Positions 25,936 through 34,953 are shown, numbered from the stretch's first letter. The stretch is 64,000 nucleotides of DNA from Flavobacterium hydrocarbonoxydans (GCF_009789235.1 NZ_WSTB01000005.1:1-64000); one strand, 5' to 3'. Notes: generated from the sequence alone by a model not told the origin. Made by a program: numbers and translations.

Positions 25936-25981
25936 TACGATTTTATAATAAAACGAAAATTTTAAAAGCTAAAAGAACACT

Positions 25982-27667
25982 ATGGAATTCAAATTTAAAA
26001 GCATTATATTTTTTCTGCTCACTGTGGTATTACTGTCATCGTGTACCGATGATGATGCGGTAGATCCCACACAAACCGCTGATTTGGGTATAGAAATTAC
26101 CGCAAGCGATGAGGTTCTCAATGCGGGAACCAATGTCACTTTTACCCTTACAGCTACCAACAATGGCCCGCTAGATGCCACAGAAGTTACAGTCGTTAAC
26201 AAAATACCTTCAGGCTATACTTATGTGAGTGCGGAAACCACTTCAGGCGAATACGACAGCGAAACAGGTAACTGGGCAATTGAGGATCTGGATAACGAAA
26301 CCACGGCAACCCTTACGATTGTAGGTACAGTAAATGCTTCTGGCGATTACCAAAACAAAGCCATGATATCTGGTAATGAAAAAGACATACAGCCAGCGAA
26401 TAATTCCGCTATGGTTTCGGTAGCGCCAAAAGCGGTAACGAACGACATGCTGTTTCAATATACTATCTCCGATGCGCCTAATCCCGAAGTAACCATTACT
26501 GGATTGTCGCCACTTTGGCAAGAATTGGATACAGAAGAAAAATACCATATCACAATCCCCACTACATTGGAGGGATATCCTGTTACGGTAATTGGCAATG
26601 CAGCCTTTGAAGATCAGGAGAATATTATAAGTGTCATTATTCCGGAAGGAATAAAGCTTATCGATACGAGAGCTTTTAACGATTGTTATAAACTGGAGAG
26701 TATTAATATTCCGGGAAGTGTAGAGGTGATTGGTTTGCATTCGTTTAGTGATTGCGAAGGTCTGAAAAGCATCACTCTTACTGAAGGAATAAAAACGATT
26801 GGCCCTGATGCGTTTGCGTATTGCAAAGGTTTAACCGAGGTTACAATTCCGAATACGGTTACGAGTATTGGCTCTTATGCGTTTTCGTATTGTTCAGAAC
26901 TGAAGAGCGTTTCGATTCCGAATAGTGTAACCGAAATTGAGACAAGAGCTTTTTATGATTGTGAAAAATTAACTTTGATATCCTTACCCAATCAGCTAAG
27001 TGAAATTACAACAGAAGTTCTTTCAGGCTGTTCCAGTCTGGAAAACATTACGATTCCGGCTAGTGTAACCTCTATTGAAATAAATGCTTTTAGAGGATGC
27101 AGCAGTCTGACCAGTATCGAAATACCAGCCAGCGTAAAAGAAATTGGAGCAGGAGCTTTTGTAGATTGTACAGCTCTGACTTCTTTGACAGTAGCGGAAT
27201 CAAATGATACTTTTAAATCGGTAGAGGGTGTTTTGTATAATAAAACAGTCAGTACCTTACTTTATTGTCCAACGGGGAAAGCGGGTTCGTTTACCATACC
27301 CAATACTGTTACCGCTATTGATCAGTTGGCTTTAGCCTATTGCAAAAACCTTACTCAGGTGGTTATTCCTAATAGTGTTACCCATATTTATTCGAATGCG
27401 TTCCGATATTGTACCAGTTTAACCACTGTTACTATTCCGGCCAGTGTCAAGAGTATTGGTTTTTATGCTTTTGCAGATAATCCGGGTATAACCAAAGTTA
27501 TTATGAATCCGGCGACACCTCCACTGGTAAGTACCACTTTGCTGACTTTTGCAAACTGTAGGGCACTTACCGCAGCCGATGCGATACAAGTACCAGGCGG
27601 TAGTCTGGAGGCTTACGAAACCGCTGCCGGATGGTCTGATTATAAGGATGTTATTAGCGCACAATAA
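25982..27667 (+). CDS. surface lipoprotein with DUF11 domain and BspA-type leucine-rich repeats
   Basis: 561 residues. A lipoprotein signal peptide (LLSSC, Cys21) is followed by a DUF11 immunoglobulin-like domain (about 33-130: DLGIEITASDEVLNAGTNV, NNGPLDATEVTVVN, SGDYQNKAMISG). After a linker, about twelve 23-residue LRR_5 (BspA-like) repeats follow (about 190-510) of the type LTEVTIPNTVTSIGSYAFSYC. They are interrupted near 405-440 by a break segment (YNKTVSTLLYCPTGKAG) common in this family. The C-terminal cap ends VPGGSLEAYETAAGWSDYKDVI. BspA-type proteins often mediate adhesion; here the ligand is unknown. Its promoter module matches that of the upstream SRPBCC gene. Confidence 0.9.
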   Translation: MEFKFKSIIFFLLTVVLLSSCTDDDAVDPTQTADLGIEITASDEVLNAGTNVTFTLTATNNGPLDATEVTVVNKIPSGYTYVSAETTSGEYDSETGNWAIEDLDNETTATLTIVGTVNASGDYQNKAMISGNEKDIQPANNSAMVSVAPKAVTNDMLFQYTISDAPNPEVTITGLSPLWQELDTEEKYHITIPTTLEGYPVTVIGNAAFEDQENIISVIIPEGIKLIDTRAFNDCYKLESINIPGSVEVIGLHSFSDCEGLKSITLTEGIKTIGPDAFAYCKGLTEVTIPNTVTSIGSYAFSYCSELKSVSIPNSVTEIETRAFYDCEKLTLISLPNQLSEITTEVLSGCSSLENITIPASVTSIEINAFRGCSSLTSIEIPASVKEIGAGAFVDCTALTSLTVAESNDTFKSVEGVLYNKTVSTLLYCPTGKAGSFTIPNTVTAIDQLALAYCKNLTQVVIPNSVTHIYSNAFRYCTSLTTVTIPASVKSIGFYAFADNPGITKVIMNPATPPLVSTTLLTFANCRALTAADAIQVPGGSLEAYETAAGWSDYKDVISAQ

Positions 27668-27680
27668 TTTACATAAAAAT

Positions 27681-27712
27681 AATCCTGAGTTTAACGCTCA
27701 GGATTTTTTTTT
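27681..27712 (+). terminator. terminator of the LRR lipoprotein gene (AATCCTGAG stem)
   Basis: Arms aatcctgag (27681-27689) and ctcaggatt (27697-27705), then T8, 13 bp after the stop codon. Confidence 0.85.
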
Positions 27713-27803
27713 GGCTATGAAGTTTTTTTGTTTTTATTTTGTATAGTGTTGGTTTATAACGTTTTATTTTAGTTAATTTGAATAGATTTTCCAACAACAG
27801 TCT

Positions 27804-28967
27804 ATGAAGAAATTAATACTTGTATTTCTTATATTTTATAACGCCACTATTTTTGCCCAAAAAGCCGAATATTCTATAGTCGTAAAAGATATAGAAACGA
27901 TGTTGCCTATAGAAAATGCTACTGTTGTGGTGTTAAAAACCAAACAAGTTTTATTAAGTAATGAAGAAGGTAAGGTTACGTTTGCCTTAACCGGAGGCTC
28001 GAATATTGAGGTTTCTGAGATGAATTACGACAAAGTTACTGTTCGTTGGGGAACTTTAAAGCCAGATGCATTTGTAGTTTATCTTAAAAATAAGAACAAT
28101 AAATTGGATGAAATTGTGGTTTCGAAAGAAGCTCCGGATAAAACACTTCAGAAAATTGTTTTGAATTCGATGAAGAAACTCGCGATGCCTTATCGGTTAA
28201 AAGTATATGTAAGAGAGTTTTTTATGCTGGACAACAAATATTCGTATTATAATGACGGTCTGGTAAATTTTCAGTTTTCAGGAGATAAAAACAAAATAAC
28301 TACAACCTTACTGGTAGAGCAAAATCGTTCTTATGGATTAGTAGAAACAGATGTAAGTGCCGATCTAAAAGGATATAATCTGAATGTTATAATGGAAAAT
28401 TATAATAATCTGAAATATTTTGAAGCACTCATACATTCGAAATCCAAAAAAGAATATGATTATGTTGTAAAAGGACATCCTAAAAACGAAGCCTATCGTG
28501 TGATGACGGTAACGCCATTGAGCAAGGCCAAAAAAGAACTGGAATCATTCGAAATTGTATATGATTTTGAAAAGAAATTAATCATAGAATTTACCGTTCT
28601 GAGCGTTCCGGGAGATCTTGTGGATCTGGAAGAAAAAGCGAAAATAGGTGCTAAGAACATCACCAAATCGCTTATAAATGTAAATTACAGAGTAGAAGGC
28701 GAAGATTATTATTTGTTAAATTCGAATGAGGAAATAACGTACGATCAGGTCTTAAAAGATAAAACTAAAAATATTCAGGTTCGCAATAGTTTTATAACGA
28801 CCCATTTTAATAAACAGAAATTTACCTATAAGGATAGTGATGTTTTTAAAGAGAAAACACTTTTTAATAAAAAGAACAAAATCCTAACCCATTATTGGGA
28901 CATATCCGGTTTTACCGCCACTGATGAAGAAAAAGCGATTATCAGTTCATTAGAATATGAGCAGTAA
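27804..28967 (+). CDS. exported protein with carboxypeptidase-regulatory-like domain
   Basis: 387 residues with a signal peptide (MKKLILVFLIFYNATIFAQ). The N-terminal about 75 residues form a CarboxypepD_reg-like beta-sandwich (VVKDIETMLPIENATVVVLKTKQVLLSNEEGKV). The remaining about 290 residues are beta-rich, with MKKLAMPYRLKVYVREFFMLDNKYSYYNDGLVNFQF, a pattern seen in flavobacterial periplasmic or outer-membrane-associated proteins of unknown function. No TonB plug or barrel is present. It converges on the TonB-dependent receptor gene across a shared terminator. Confidence 0.75.
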   Translation: MKKLILVFLIFYNATIFAQKAEYSIVVKDIETMLPIENATVVVLKTKQVLLSNEEGKVTFALTGGSNIEVSEMNYDKVTVRWGTLKPDAFVVYLKNKNNKLDEIVVSKEAPDKTLQKIVLNSMKKLAMPYRLKVYVREFFMLDNKYSYYNDGLVNFQFSGDKNKITTTLLVEQNRSYGLVETDVSADLKGYNLNVIMENYNNLKYFEALIHSKSKKEYDYVVKGHPKNEAYRVMTVTPLSKAKKELESFEIVYDFEKKLIIEFTVLSVPGDLVDLEEKAKIGAKNITKSLINVNYRVEGEDYYLLNSNEEITYDQVLKDKTKNIQVRNSFITTHFNKQKFTYKDSDVFKEKTLFNKKNKILTHYWDISGFTATDEEKAIISSLEYEQ

Positions 28968-28980
28968 AAAGGAGATAAAA

Positions 28981-29017
28981 AAAAATCCTGAGTTTTGAAG
29001 GCTCAGGATTTTTTTTA
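28981..29017. terminator. bidirectional terminator (AATCCTGAG stem)
   Basis: An A-run, the stem aatcctgag/ctcaggatt, then a T-run, between the convergent exported-protein gene (stop 28967) and receptor gene (stop 29038). This is the third copy of this stem in the window. Confidence 0.85.
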
Positions 29018-29037
29018 TGAAAAGGTTTTGCTTTCTG

Positions 29038-31671
29038 TTAGAAATTAAACCCAAGTCTTGCATAGTAATAAGCTCCGCTGAAACCCATTTGTACAGCGTC
29101 CCAGTATCCACCTGCTTCGGTATTTCCCTGTTCGTCTTGTTTAGTTGGATATACATTAAACAAGTTATTGCTACCAATACTTAATTTTAAGTTCTCCGTA
29201 ATTTTATAGCCTAACGTCAAATCAGTAATCAGTCTTGGGTTGTAAACATCGTCTTCGTCAGCATAATCTACTAAAACTACTTTGCTAAAACGTGTAAAAG
29301 CTAAACCAGCATCGAACTTCTTGATGCCGTAATTCAGGTTTAAACCAAATTTATTCTTAGGCGCAGAAGCTAATAAAAAGGCTTTTTCACGTTTTCCAAA
29401 GAAAGTACCTTCGTCTAAACTTCCGTTTTTAACATCTTCGATTTTCATATCATTGATGTTTCCAACCAAAGTGGCACCAAAATTAGAGGCACCAAATTTT
29501 TTCTTCCAGGAGAAAACCAAATCCAAACCGTGTGTTTTGGTATCCACTCCGTTCGTAAAGAATTGTGCTTCCGAAACACCTAAATTTAAAGCACTGGCAT
29601 CAAAATAACCTGTAAGAACGATACGGTCTTTAACTTTGATATAATAACCATCAACAGTTGCAGTAAAATCGCCAAAGTTAGCGGTAAAACCTAAAGAGGC
29701 GTTAACTGCTTTTTCTTCGTTTAATTTTTCGATTCCAAAAGCCTTGGTTACAGGACTGTCGTTTGGAGCCAAAAGCACTTCTGTAGCACCACTTGAGTTG
29801 AAGTTGGTGAAACGTAAGTTATAATAAATTTGTGCCAAAGACGGAGCACGGAAACCAGTACTTACAGAACCTCTCAGATTAATATGATCAGAAAGTTTAA
29901 GTCTCGAAGCTAATTTTCCGTTTACAGTACTTCCAAAATCGCTGTAATTTTCAAAACGTACCGAACCACTTACCATAAAGGCATCTGTGATATCCAATTC
30001 GGCATCTGTATATAAAGAGAAGTTCGAACGGCTTTCATTTACTTCGTTCGCTGGACTATATCCCGGGAAACCCTGAGAACTTCCTGGCCTTGGCTCTCCG
30101 GTAACGGGATCGATAGGAGCACTTTGCGTAGTTGGATCTGTAATAGGATCTCCGTTTGTGTCATAAGTAGTATATGAACCTTCTTCACCGGCAAAAATCT
30201 TGAATTGTTCAATTCTGTATTCAGCTCCAAAAGCAAGGTTTAGTCCGTTTAGAATACCGCCATAGTTTTTAGAAACATCAAAATTGGTAGTGTTTTGTAA
30301 TAAGCTGTGTCCACCTGCATCAAAGCTGGTCGGAGAATTTTCTTCCAAAGAGGCGTTTAAGGTCCCTTTTATTTTATAATGAAATTTATTATTTCCTAAA
30401 GTATTACTAAAATCAAATTTCCAGCCACCGGAAGTTTCGGTTCTAATACCTGCCGCAACCGAATTATCATTGATTTTTGATGTAATTCTAGGCGTATAAC
30501 CACCTGGATAAATTTCTTCAACCACTCTTTCACCATCATTTCTGGTAAAAGCGTAAGCATCTGTATCTCTAAAATTACTGCCTCCAAAAGCATAAAATTC
30601 TGTTTTATCAGAGATGGGAACAGAAAAATTTGCAAATAAATTGACACCCTGAATTTCAGCATCACCAAAACCTTTTCTAAAATCATAACTAGGTCTCAGC
30701 GTTTTGTTTTTATTAATGAATTCTCCGGTAAAGTTGGCATAACCGCCTTTAGATCCAAGTGCTACACCATAATTGGCTCCTACTTTTACAGATCCTCCAT
30801 CAATATCCTGATCTTTTCCATAAGAGTTTCCGTTGCCGTCTTTATCCAGTCTAAAGCCTTCAGTGTTTGGAGTTCCAGGAAGGAAATCGCCTTTTGCATT
30901 TGTATTAAAGGCACCGTAGGTAATAGCTCCGGTAACCTCATCTACATTGTCATTCATTACAATATTGATAACACCTGCAATAGCATCAGAGCCGTATTGA
31001 GCGGCAGCACCGTCTCTCAGAATTTCGATTCTTTTGATTCCCGAAGCAGGAATTGCGTTCAAATCGGTTCCGGTGTTACCACGTCCGCGGGTTCCAAATA
31101 AGTTAATCAAAGACGATTGGTGTCTTCTTTTTCCGTTAATCAAAACTAAGGTCTGGTCTGGTCCCAAACCTCTTAACGAAGCCGGATCTACGTGGTCGGC
31201 TCCATCAGAACCGGATTGTTTATTCGCATTAAACGAAGGAGCAACATATTGCAAAAGCTCGTTGATTTCCAATTTTCCACTTTGTGTGGTCACATCTTTT
31301 ACATTAATAATATCAATAGGAACAGCCGAGTTCACAACGGTTCTTTTGCTATTTCTGGAACCTACAATTACAACATCTTCCAGAACCTGACCACCGCTTT
31401 CGTCCAGTGACACGTCTATTTTATCTGAAGATGCTGATTTTTCGACTGTACCGAATCCAACATAACTAAAAACTAAAGTAGCCCCATCTTTGACTGTGAT
31501 GCTGTAACCTCCTTCAAAATCGGTAGATACACCGTTTGTAGTGCCTTTTTCAACAACATTTACTCCTGGTAGAGGAGTTCCTGTTCTGTCTTTAACAACT
31601 CCTTTGACTTCTTTTTGCGCAAAAAGAAAAGCGCTGTTTAGTAATAATAGTAATAATGCAATCTTTCTCAT
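29038..31671 (-). CDS. TonB-dependent outer-membrane receptor
   Basis: 877 residues. The order is: signal peptide (MRKIALLLLLLNSAFLFAQ); CarboxypepD_reg-like domain (about 20-95, GVVKDRTGTPLPGVNVVEKGT); TonB plug (about 110-240, with LRGLGPDQTLVLINGKRRHQ and IEILRDGAAAQYGSDAIAGVINI); and a 22-strand barrel ending YYARLGFNF. The plug is of the siderophore/vitamin-type rather than SusC type, and no SusD gene is adjacent. The substrate is unknown. In the barrel, FGAEYRIE, LRGSVSTGFRAPSLAQIYY and LKLSIGSNNLFNVYP are typical. No anti-sigma/ECF pair lies nearby. Confidence 0.93.
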   Translation of the reverse strand: MRKIALLLLLLNSAFLFAQKEVKGVVKDRTGTPLPGVNVVEKGTTNGVSTDFEGGYSITVKDGATLVFSYVGFGTVEKSASSDKIDVSLDESGGQVLEDVVIVGSRNSKRTVVNSAVPIDIINVKDVTTQSGKLEINELLQYVAPSFNANKQSGSDGADHVDPASLRGLGPDQTLVLINGKRRHQSSLINLFGTRGRGNTGTDLNAIPASGIKRIEILRDGAAAQYGSDAIAGVINIVMNDNVDEVTGAITYGAFNTNAKGDFLPGTPNTEGFRLDKDGNGNSYGKDQDIDGGSVKVGANYGVALGSKGGYANFTGEFINKNKTLRPSYDFRKGFGDAEIQGVNLFANFSVPISDKTEFYAFGGSNFRDTDAYAFTRNDGERVVEEIYPGGYTPRITSKINDNSVAAGIRTETSGGWKFDFSNTLGNNKFHYKIKGTLNASLEENSPTSFDAGGHSLLQNTTNFDVSKNYGGILNGLNLAFGAEYRIEQFKIFAGEEGSYTTYDTNGDPITDPTTQSAPIDPVTGEPRPGSSQGFPGYSPANEVNESRSNFSLYTDAELDITDAFMVSGSVRFENYSDFGSTVNGKLASRLKLSDHINLRGSVSTGFRAPSLAQIYYNLRFTNFNSSGATEVLLAPNDSPVTKAFGIEKLNEEKAVNASLGFTANFGDFTATVDGYYIKVKDRIVLTGYFDASALNLGVSEAQFFTNGVDTKTHGLDLVFSWKKKFGASNFGATLVGNINDMKIEDVKNGSLDEGTFFGKREKAFLLASAPKNKFGLNLNYGIKKFDAGLAFTRFSKVVLVDYADEDDVYNPRLITDLTLGYKITENLKLSIGSNNLFNVYPTKQDEQGNTEAGGYWDAVQMGFSGAYYYARLGFNF

Positions 31672-31988
31672 AATTTATTGAGTTTGGTTTTGGTGTTTCT
31701 TTGTAGTTTGGATAAAAGTAGTAGTTTTTAACAAAATATTTGTAAAAAGTTTTAAATTTTTTAGGAATTACCTTTAAAAAACATTAATCCTCAATTTTAG
31801 TTAAGTTACAAGTTATTAAATCTTATATTTGCAAAATTTTAAAGTCAAAAAATATCATTTTGGCAGAAATAAAATTTCAAGAATAAATCATAATTCCATT
31901 AGCAGCACTACCTATATATAAGGTAGCAGTAATAATGGTAACGCCTGAAACAATTCAGGATTTAAATAAAAACAAATAGTAACTACAG
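31672..31988. other. intergenic gap between divergent receptor and ychF genes
   Basis: 317 bp. It holds a TAnnTTTG promoter (31824-31831) facing ychF. Downstream is a 40-codon frame from TTG 31860 to TAG 31979 broken by one in-frame TAA, and the small inverted repeats ctacct/aggtag and cctgaa/ttcagg. Confidence 0.5.
31824..31831 (+). promoter_or_regulatory. -7 box (TATATTTG) upstream of ychF
   Basis: An exact TAnnTTTG match, 157 bp before the ychF start. It would give a long leader containing the small broken reading frame. Confidence 0.45.
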
Positions 31989-33083
31989 ATGAAAGCAGGA
32001 ATTGTAGGATTGCCAAATGTTGGAAAATCAACATTATTTAATTGTTTATCAAATGCAAAAGCGCAAAGTGCTAACTTTCCGTTTTGTACAATCGAACCCA
32101 ACATTGGAGTTGTAAACGTACCGGATCCAAGAATCAACAAACTGGAAGAACTGGTAAAACCAGAGCGTGTACAAATGGCAACTGTAGATATCGTAGATAT
32201 TGCAGGTTTGGTAAAAGGAGCAAGTAAAGGTGAAGGTCTTGGAAACCAATTTTTAGGAAACATCAGAGAGTGTAATGCTATTATTCACGTTTTAAGATGT
32301 TTTGACAATGATAATATCGTACACGTTGACGGAAATGTAAACCCAATTCGTGACAAAGAAACAATTGATATCGAATTGCAGCTGAAAGATTTAGAAACGG
32401 TAGAAAAACGTTTGGAGAAAGTAAATCGCGCAGCAAAAACCGGAAATAAAGAAGCACAGACTGAAAAAGCACTTCTAGACAGAATCAGAGAAGCGTTGTT
32501 ACAGGCAAAATCGGCTAGAACAATCGTTCCGCAAAGTAATGACGAAGAAGTTTTAATGGAATCATTTCAGTTGATTACAGCAAAACCGGTATTATACGTT
32601 TGTAATGTTGACGAAAATTCAGCAGTAAACGGAAACAAATATGTAGATCAGGTTCGCGAATTAGTAAAAGACGAAGATGCCGAAGTTATCATCCTTTCAG
32701 TAGGAGCAGAGGCTGATATTACCGAGTTAGAAAGCTACGAAGAGCGTCAGGTTTTTCTTGAAGACATGGGATTAACTGAGCCAGGAGCATCGGTTTTGAT
32801 TCGTGCAGCTTACAAATTATTAAAACAACAAACGTATTTTACTGCAGGTGTAAAAGAAGTGCGTGCCTGGACCATCAACATTGGAGCTACAGCACCACAA
32901 GCCGCAGGAGTTATCCATACCGATTTCGAAAAAGGATTCATCCGAGCTGAGGTTATCTCTTACGAAGATTACGTTCAGTACGGTTCTGAAGCAAAAGCAA
33001 AAGAAGCCGGAAAATTCAAAGTCGAAGGAAAAGAATATATCGTAAAAGATGGTGATGTAATGCACTTCCGTTTTAACGTATAG
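31989..33083 (+). CDS. ychF: redox-regulated ATPase, OBG-family YchF
   Basis: A 364-residue P-loop NTPase: G1 GLPNVGKST at residues 7-15, G3 DIAGLVKGASKGEGLGNQFL, the ATP-selecting NVDE in place of NKxD, and the C-terminal TGS domain (about 280-364, FTAGVKEVRAWTINIGATAPQAAGVIHTDFEKGFIRAEV). YchF prefers ATP to GTP, binds ribosomes and affects oxidative-stress responses. The sequence is complete and typical. Confidence 0.95.
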   Translation: MKAGIVGLPNVGKSTLFNCLSNAKAQSANFPFCTIEPNIGVVNVPDPRINKLEELVKPERVQMATVDIVDIAGLVKGASKGEGLGNQFLGNIRECNAIIHVLRCFDNDNIVHVDGNVNPIRDKETIDIELQLKDLETVEKRLEKVNRAAKTGNKEAQTEKALLDRIREALLQAKSARTIVPQSNDEEVLMESFQLITAKPVLYVCNVDENSAVNGNKYVDQVRELVKDEDAEVIILSVGAEADITELESYEERQVFLEDMGLTEPGASVLIRAAYKLLKQQTYFTAGVKEVRAWTINIGATAPQAAGVIHTDFEKGFIRAEVISYEDYVQYGSEAKAKEAGKFKVEGKEYIVKDGDVMHFRFNV

Positions 33084-33107
33084 TTTTCTTTTAGAAAATA
33101 GAAAATA

Positions 33108-33142
33108 GAATAAAGAATAAAGAATAAAGAATAAAGAATAAA
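33108..33142. repeat. heptamer microsatellite (gaataaa)5
   Basis: Five perfect copies of the 7-bp unit immediately upstream of the ychF terminator. Confidence 0.8.
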
Positions 33143-33156
33143 GAGAATAGATTAAG

Positions 33157-33184
33157 ACTGCTGGAGAAATTCAGCAGTTTTTTT
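33157..33184 (+). terminator. terminator of ychF
   Basis: Stem actgctg (33157-33163) and cagcagt (33172-33178) followed by a T-run. Confidence 0.7.
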
Positions 33185-33306
33185 ATACTTAAAAAGTAAT
33201 GTACACAAACTCTGTCAGAAATGGCAAAAACGAGAATAAATCTGTGTAAATCCGCGTTTTCGCTTTAGCGAATCCGTCTCATCCGCGTGCCATTTTAAGG
33301 ACCCAA

Positions 33307-33441
33307 TCCAGCTTTACACTACAAGATTTTTCCTGAATTGCTTTTTTTGTCTGGCATAAAAAGAGCTTCCTCCGGTCGCTTTTTTATCGCCACAAAAAAT
33401 AGCAATTCATAAAAAATGCTTTCCGTTACAATCTGGGGTAG
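33307..33441 (+). repeat. dispersed structured element, copy D (long hairpin)
   Basis: It starts ccagctttacactacaagat and ends with tgctttccgttacaatct then ggggtagc, matching the flanks of copies A-C. The centre is longer: gaattgc and gcaattc close a hairpin enclosing gagcttcctccggtcgc. Confidence 0.5.
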
Positions 33442-33442
33442 C

Positions 33443-33505
33443 AAAATGTAAAATGTAAAATGTAAAATGTAAAATGTGAAATGTGAAACGTGAAATGTGA
33501 AACGT
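33443..33505. repeat. heptamer microsatellite, (aaaatgt)5 then 4 degenerate gaaayGt units
   Basis: Nine 7-bp units; the last four drift to gaaatgt/gaaacgt. It lies 85 bp upstream of the TIGR02117 gene. Confidence 0.8.
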
Positions 33506-33589
33506 AAAAAAGCATTATTTTATTTTTTGGCTCAAAAATTGGTTACAACAAAAAAGTACTTTTATTAACCCAAAAACAAACCAAAACCA

Positions 33590-34267
33590 ATGCTAAAAAA
33601 AACCTTTAAAATGGCAGGCTGGACCCTTCTCGGAATAATAACTTTCCTTGTGCTGTATCTTATTGCGGTCTATCTTATCTCTAAAATCACAGTTAATTCG
33701 GATGTAGCTCAGCTAGACGAAAAAGACGCAATACCTATTTATATTCTGTCAAACGGCGTCCATACGGATATTGTAGTTCCCATCAAAAATGAAATCAAAG
33801 ACTGGCGAAACGAAATTCAGTTTGCGCACACACAATCCAAAGATTCTTTAATGAATTTCATCGCTTTCGGCTGGGGCGACAAAGGATTTTATCTCGATAC
33901 ACCTGAATGGTCAGACTTAAAAGCAAGTACGGCATTAAAAGCCGCCTTCGGAGTAAGTTCATCAGCAATGCACACCACATTTTTCAAACAATTAAAAGAA
34001 GGTGAAGATTGCAAACGTATTTTGGTTTCAAAAGAAAACTATCAAAAGCTAATTACATATATTTCGAATAGCTTCAGCAATCCCACAAATCCGGAATGGC
34101 TTGAAGGCCACAGCTACGGAAAAAAAGATGCTTTTTATGAAGCAAAAGGCAGTTACAGTTTATTTTATACCTGTAATACCTGGGCAAATAGCGCCTTAAA
34201 AGCCGCCAATCAAAAAGCGAGCTTGTGGACGGTTTATGATAAAGGGATTTTTTGTCATTATCAATAA
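33590..34267 (+). CDS. TIGR02117 family protein (DUF2459)
   Basis: A 225-residue protein with one N-terminal membrane helix (about 12-32) and a periplasmic domain of the DUF2459/TIGR02117 family. Its marks are YILSNGVHTDIVVPI, FIAFGWGDKGFYLDTP, SSSAMHTTFF and the C-terminal YTCNTWANSALKAA. The conserved Cys, His and Asn suggest a papain-like or NlpC-like fold, but activity is not established. The start was chosen at the first Met before the membrane helix. Confidence 0.82.
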   Translation: MLKKTFKMAGWTLLGIITFLVLYLIAVYLISKITVNSDVAQLDEKDAIPIYILSNGVHTDIVVPIKNEIKDWRNEIQFAHTQSKDSLMNFIAFGWGDKGFYLDTPEWSDLKASTALKAAFGVSSSAMHTTFFKQLKEGEDCKRILVSKENYQKLITYISNSFSNPTNPEWLEGHSYGKKDAFYEAKGSYSLFYTCNTWANSALKAANQKASLWTVYDKGIFCHYQ

Positions 34268-34275
34268 GAGCGGCT

Positions 34276-34953
34276 ATGAAAAAGATATTTTTAATCCTGA
34301 TTTTAATAGTTGTTTTAACTTCATGTAAAAAAGCAGATGCAGTAGCATTTTGCGATGACTGTCTGACTTTTTATTTTGAAAATCCACAGCCTGATTATGA
34401 CTCTGAATTAAGAAGCTTTCCATCTAAATTTAAAGGCTTGTATGCGAATAAAGATTATACTTATATTAGAATAGAAGAAGACAGAATTTTAAGAGAATAT
34501 TTTATTAAATTCAAAGTTCATAAACACAAAATGGATTCATTAAAATCTGAATATAATCTTGTTGACGGAAAATTAATTACTAAGGATACTAAGGATGAAT
34601 TTGATGTATTTAAAATAGGCGATTCAATCGAGTTGTCTAAAAAAATAACCGATACATTATTTAGACTATCATACAATCAAAAAGCAAAACGTATTAACGG
34701 TCATTTAGTATTAAGTACAAGAGATTCTGTTTTTTGGAATATTGAAACAATAGCTTTGGAGAAAAATATCCTTAAAATTAAACGTATTTATTTACGAGAA
34801 GATTTAAAAAAATTAGATTCGGTGACGAAAATTAAGGGCAAGCAATTAGATTCAATGTCCTATTTGATAAAACCAAGCCGTCGTGAGTTTAAAAACATTC
34901 TAAAAATTAAACATTTAGGAACCGATCAGGAATTTAATAAAGTTTCAAAATAA
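34276..34953 (+). CDS. hypothetical lipoprotein
   Basis: 225 residues from MKKIFLILILIVVLTSC (lipobox LTSC, Cys17). An in-frame ATG at 34252 would place eight polar residues before the signal and is rejected. No known domain. The mature part is Lys/Asp-rich with beta-like stretches (KDYTYIRIEEDRILREYFIKFKVH, RINGHLVLSTRDSVFWNIE). It has a CDDC motif right after the lipobox region. Base composition is AT-rich. It starts 8 bp after the TIGR02117 stop and may share its transcript. Confidence 0.7.
   Translation: MKKIFLILILIVVLTSCKKADAVAFCDDCLTFYFENPQPDYDSELRSFPSKFKGLYANKDYTYIRIEEDRILREYFIKFKVHKHKMDSLKSEYNLVDGKLITKDTKDEFDVFKIGDSIELSKKITDTLFRLSYNQKAKRINGHLVLSTRDSVFWNIETIALEKNILKIKRIYLREDLKKLDSVTKIKGKQLDSMSYLIKPSRREFKNILKIKHLGTDQEFNKVSK

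Larger units (their letters stand above)
25654..25981. other. intergenic gap: repeat tract plus promoter module
   Basis: 328 bp without a gene. It holds three degenerate repeats of about 70-80 bp (25671-25878), then an A-run and promoter module 2 (25898-25935). Confidence 0.7.
33084..33589. other. 506-bp intergenic gap with microsatellites and a structured element
   Basis: No gene is seen. From left: a 7-bp gaataaa array (33108-33142), the ychF terminator (33157-33184), 'aaatctgtgtaaatccgcg' boilerplate (about 33230-33296), structured element D (33307-33441) and a 7-bp aaaatgt array (33443-33505). Confidence 0.75.

Noticed and set aside
29038..31671. SusC-type polysaccharide utilisation locus
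   Set aside because: The receptor has no SusD partner or glycoside hydrolases next to it, and its plug is not of the SusC type.
31909..31931. tRNA- or riboswitch-like structure upstream of ychF
   Set aside because: Only short 6-bp arms (ctacct/aggtag); no cloverleaf and no conserved aptamer pattern.
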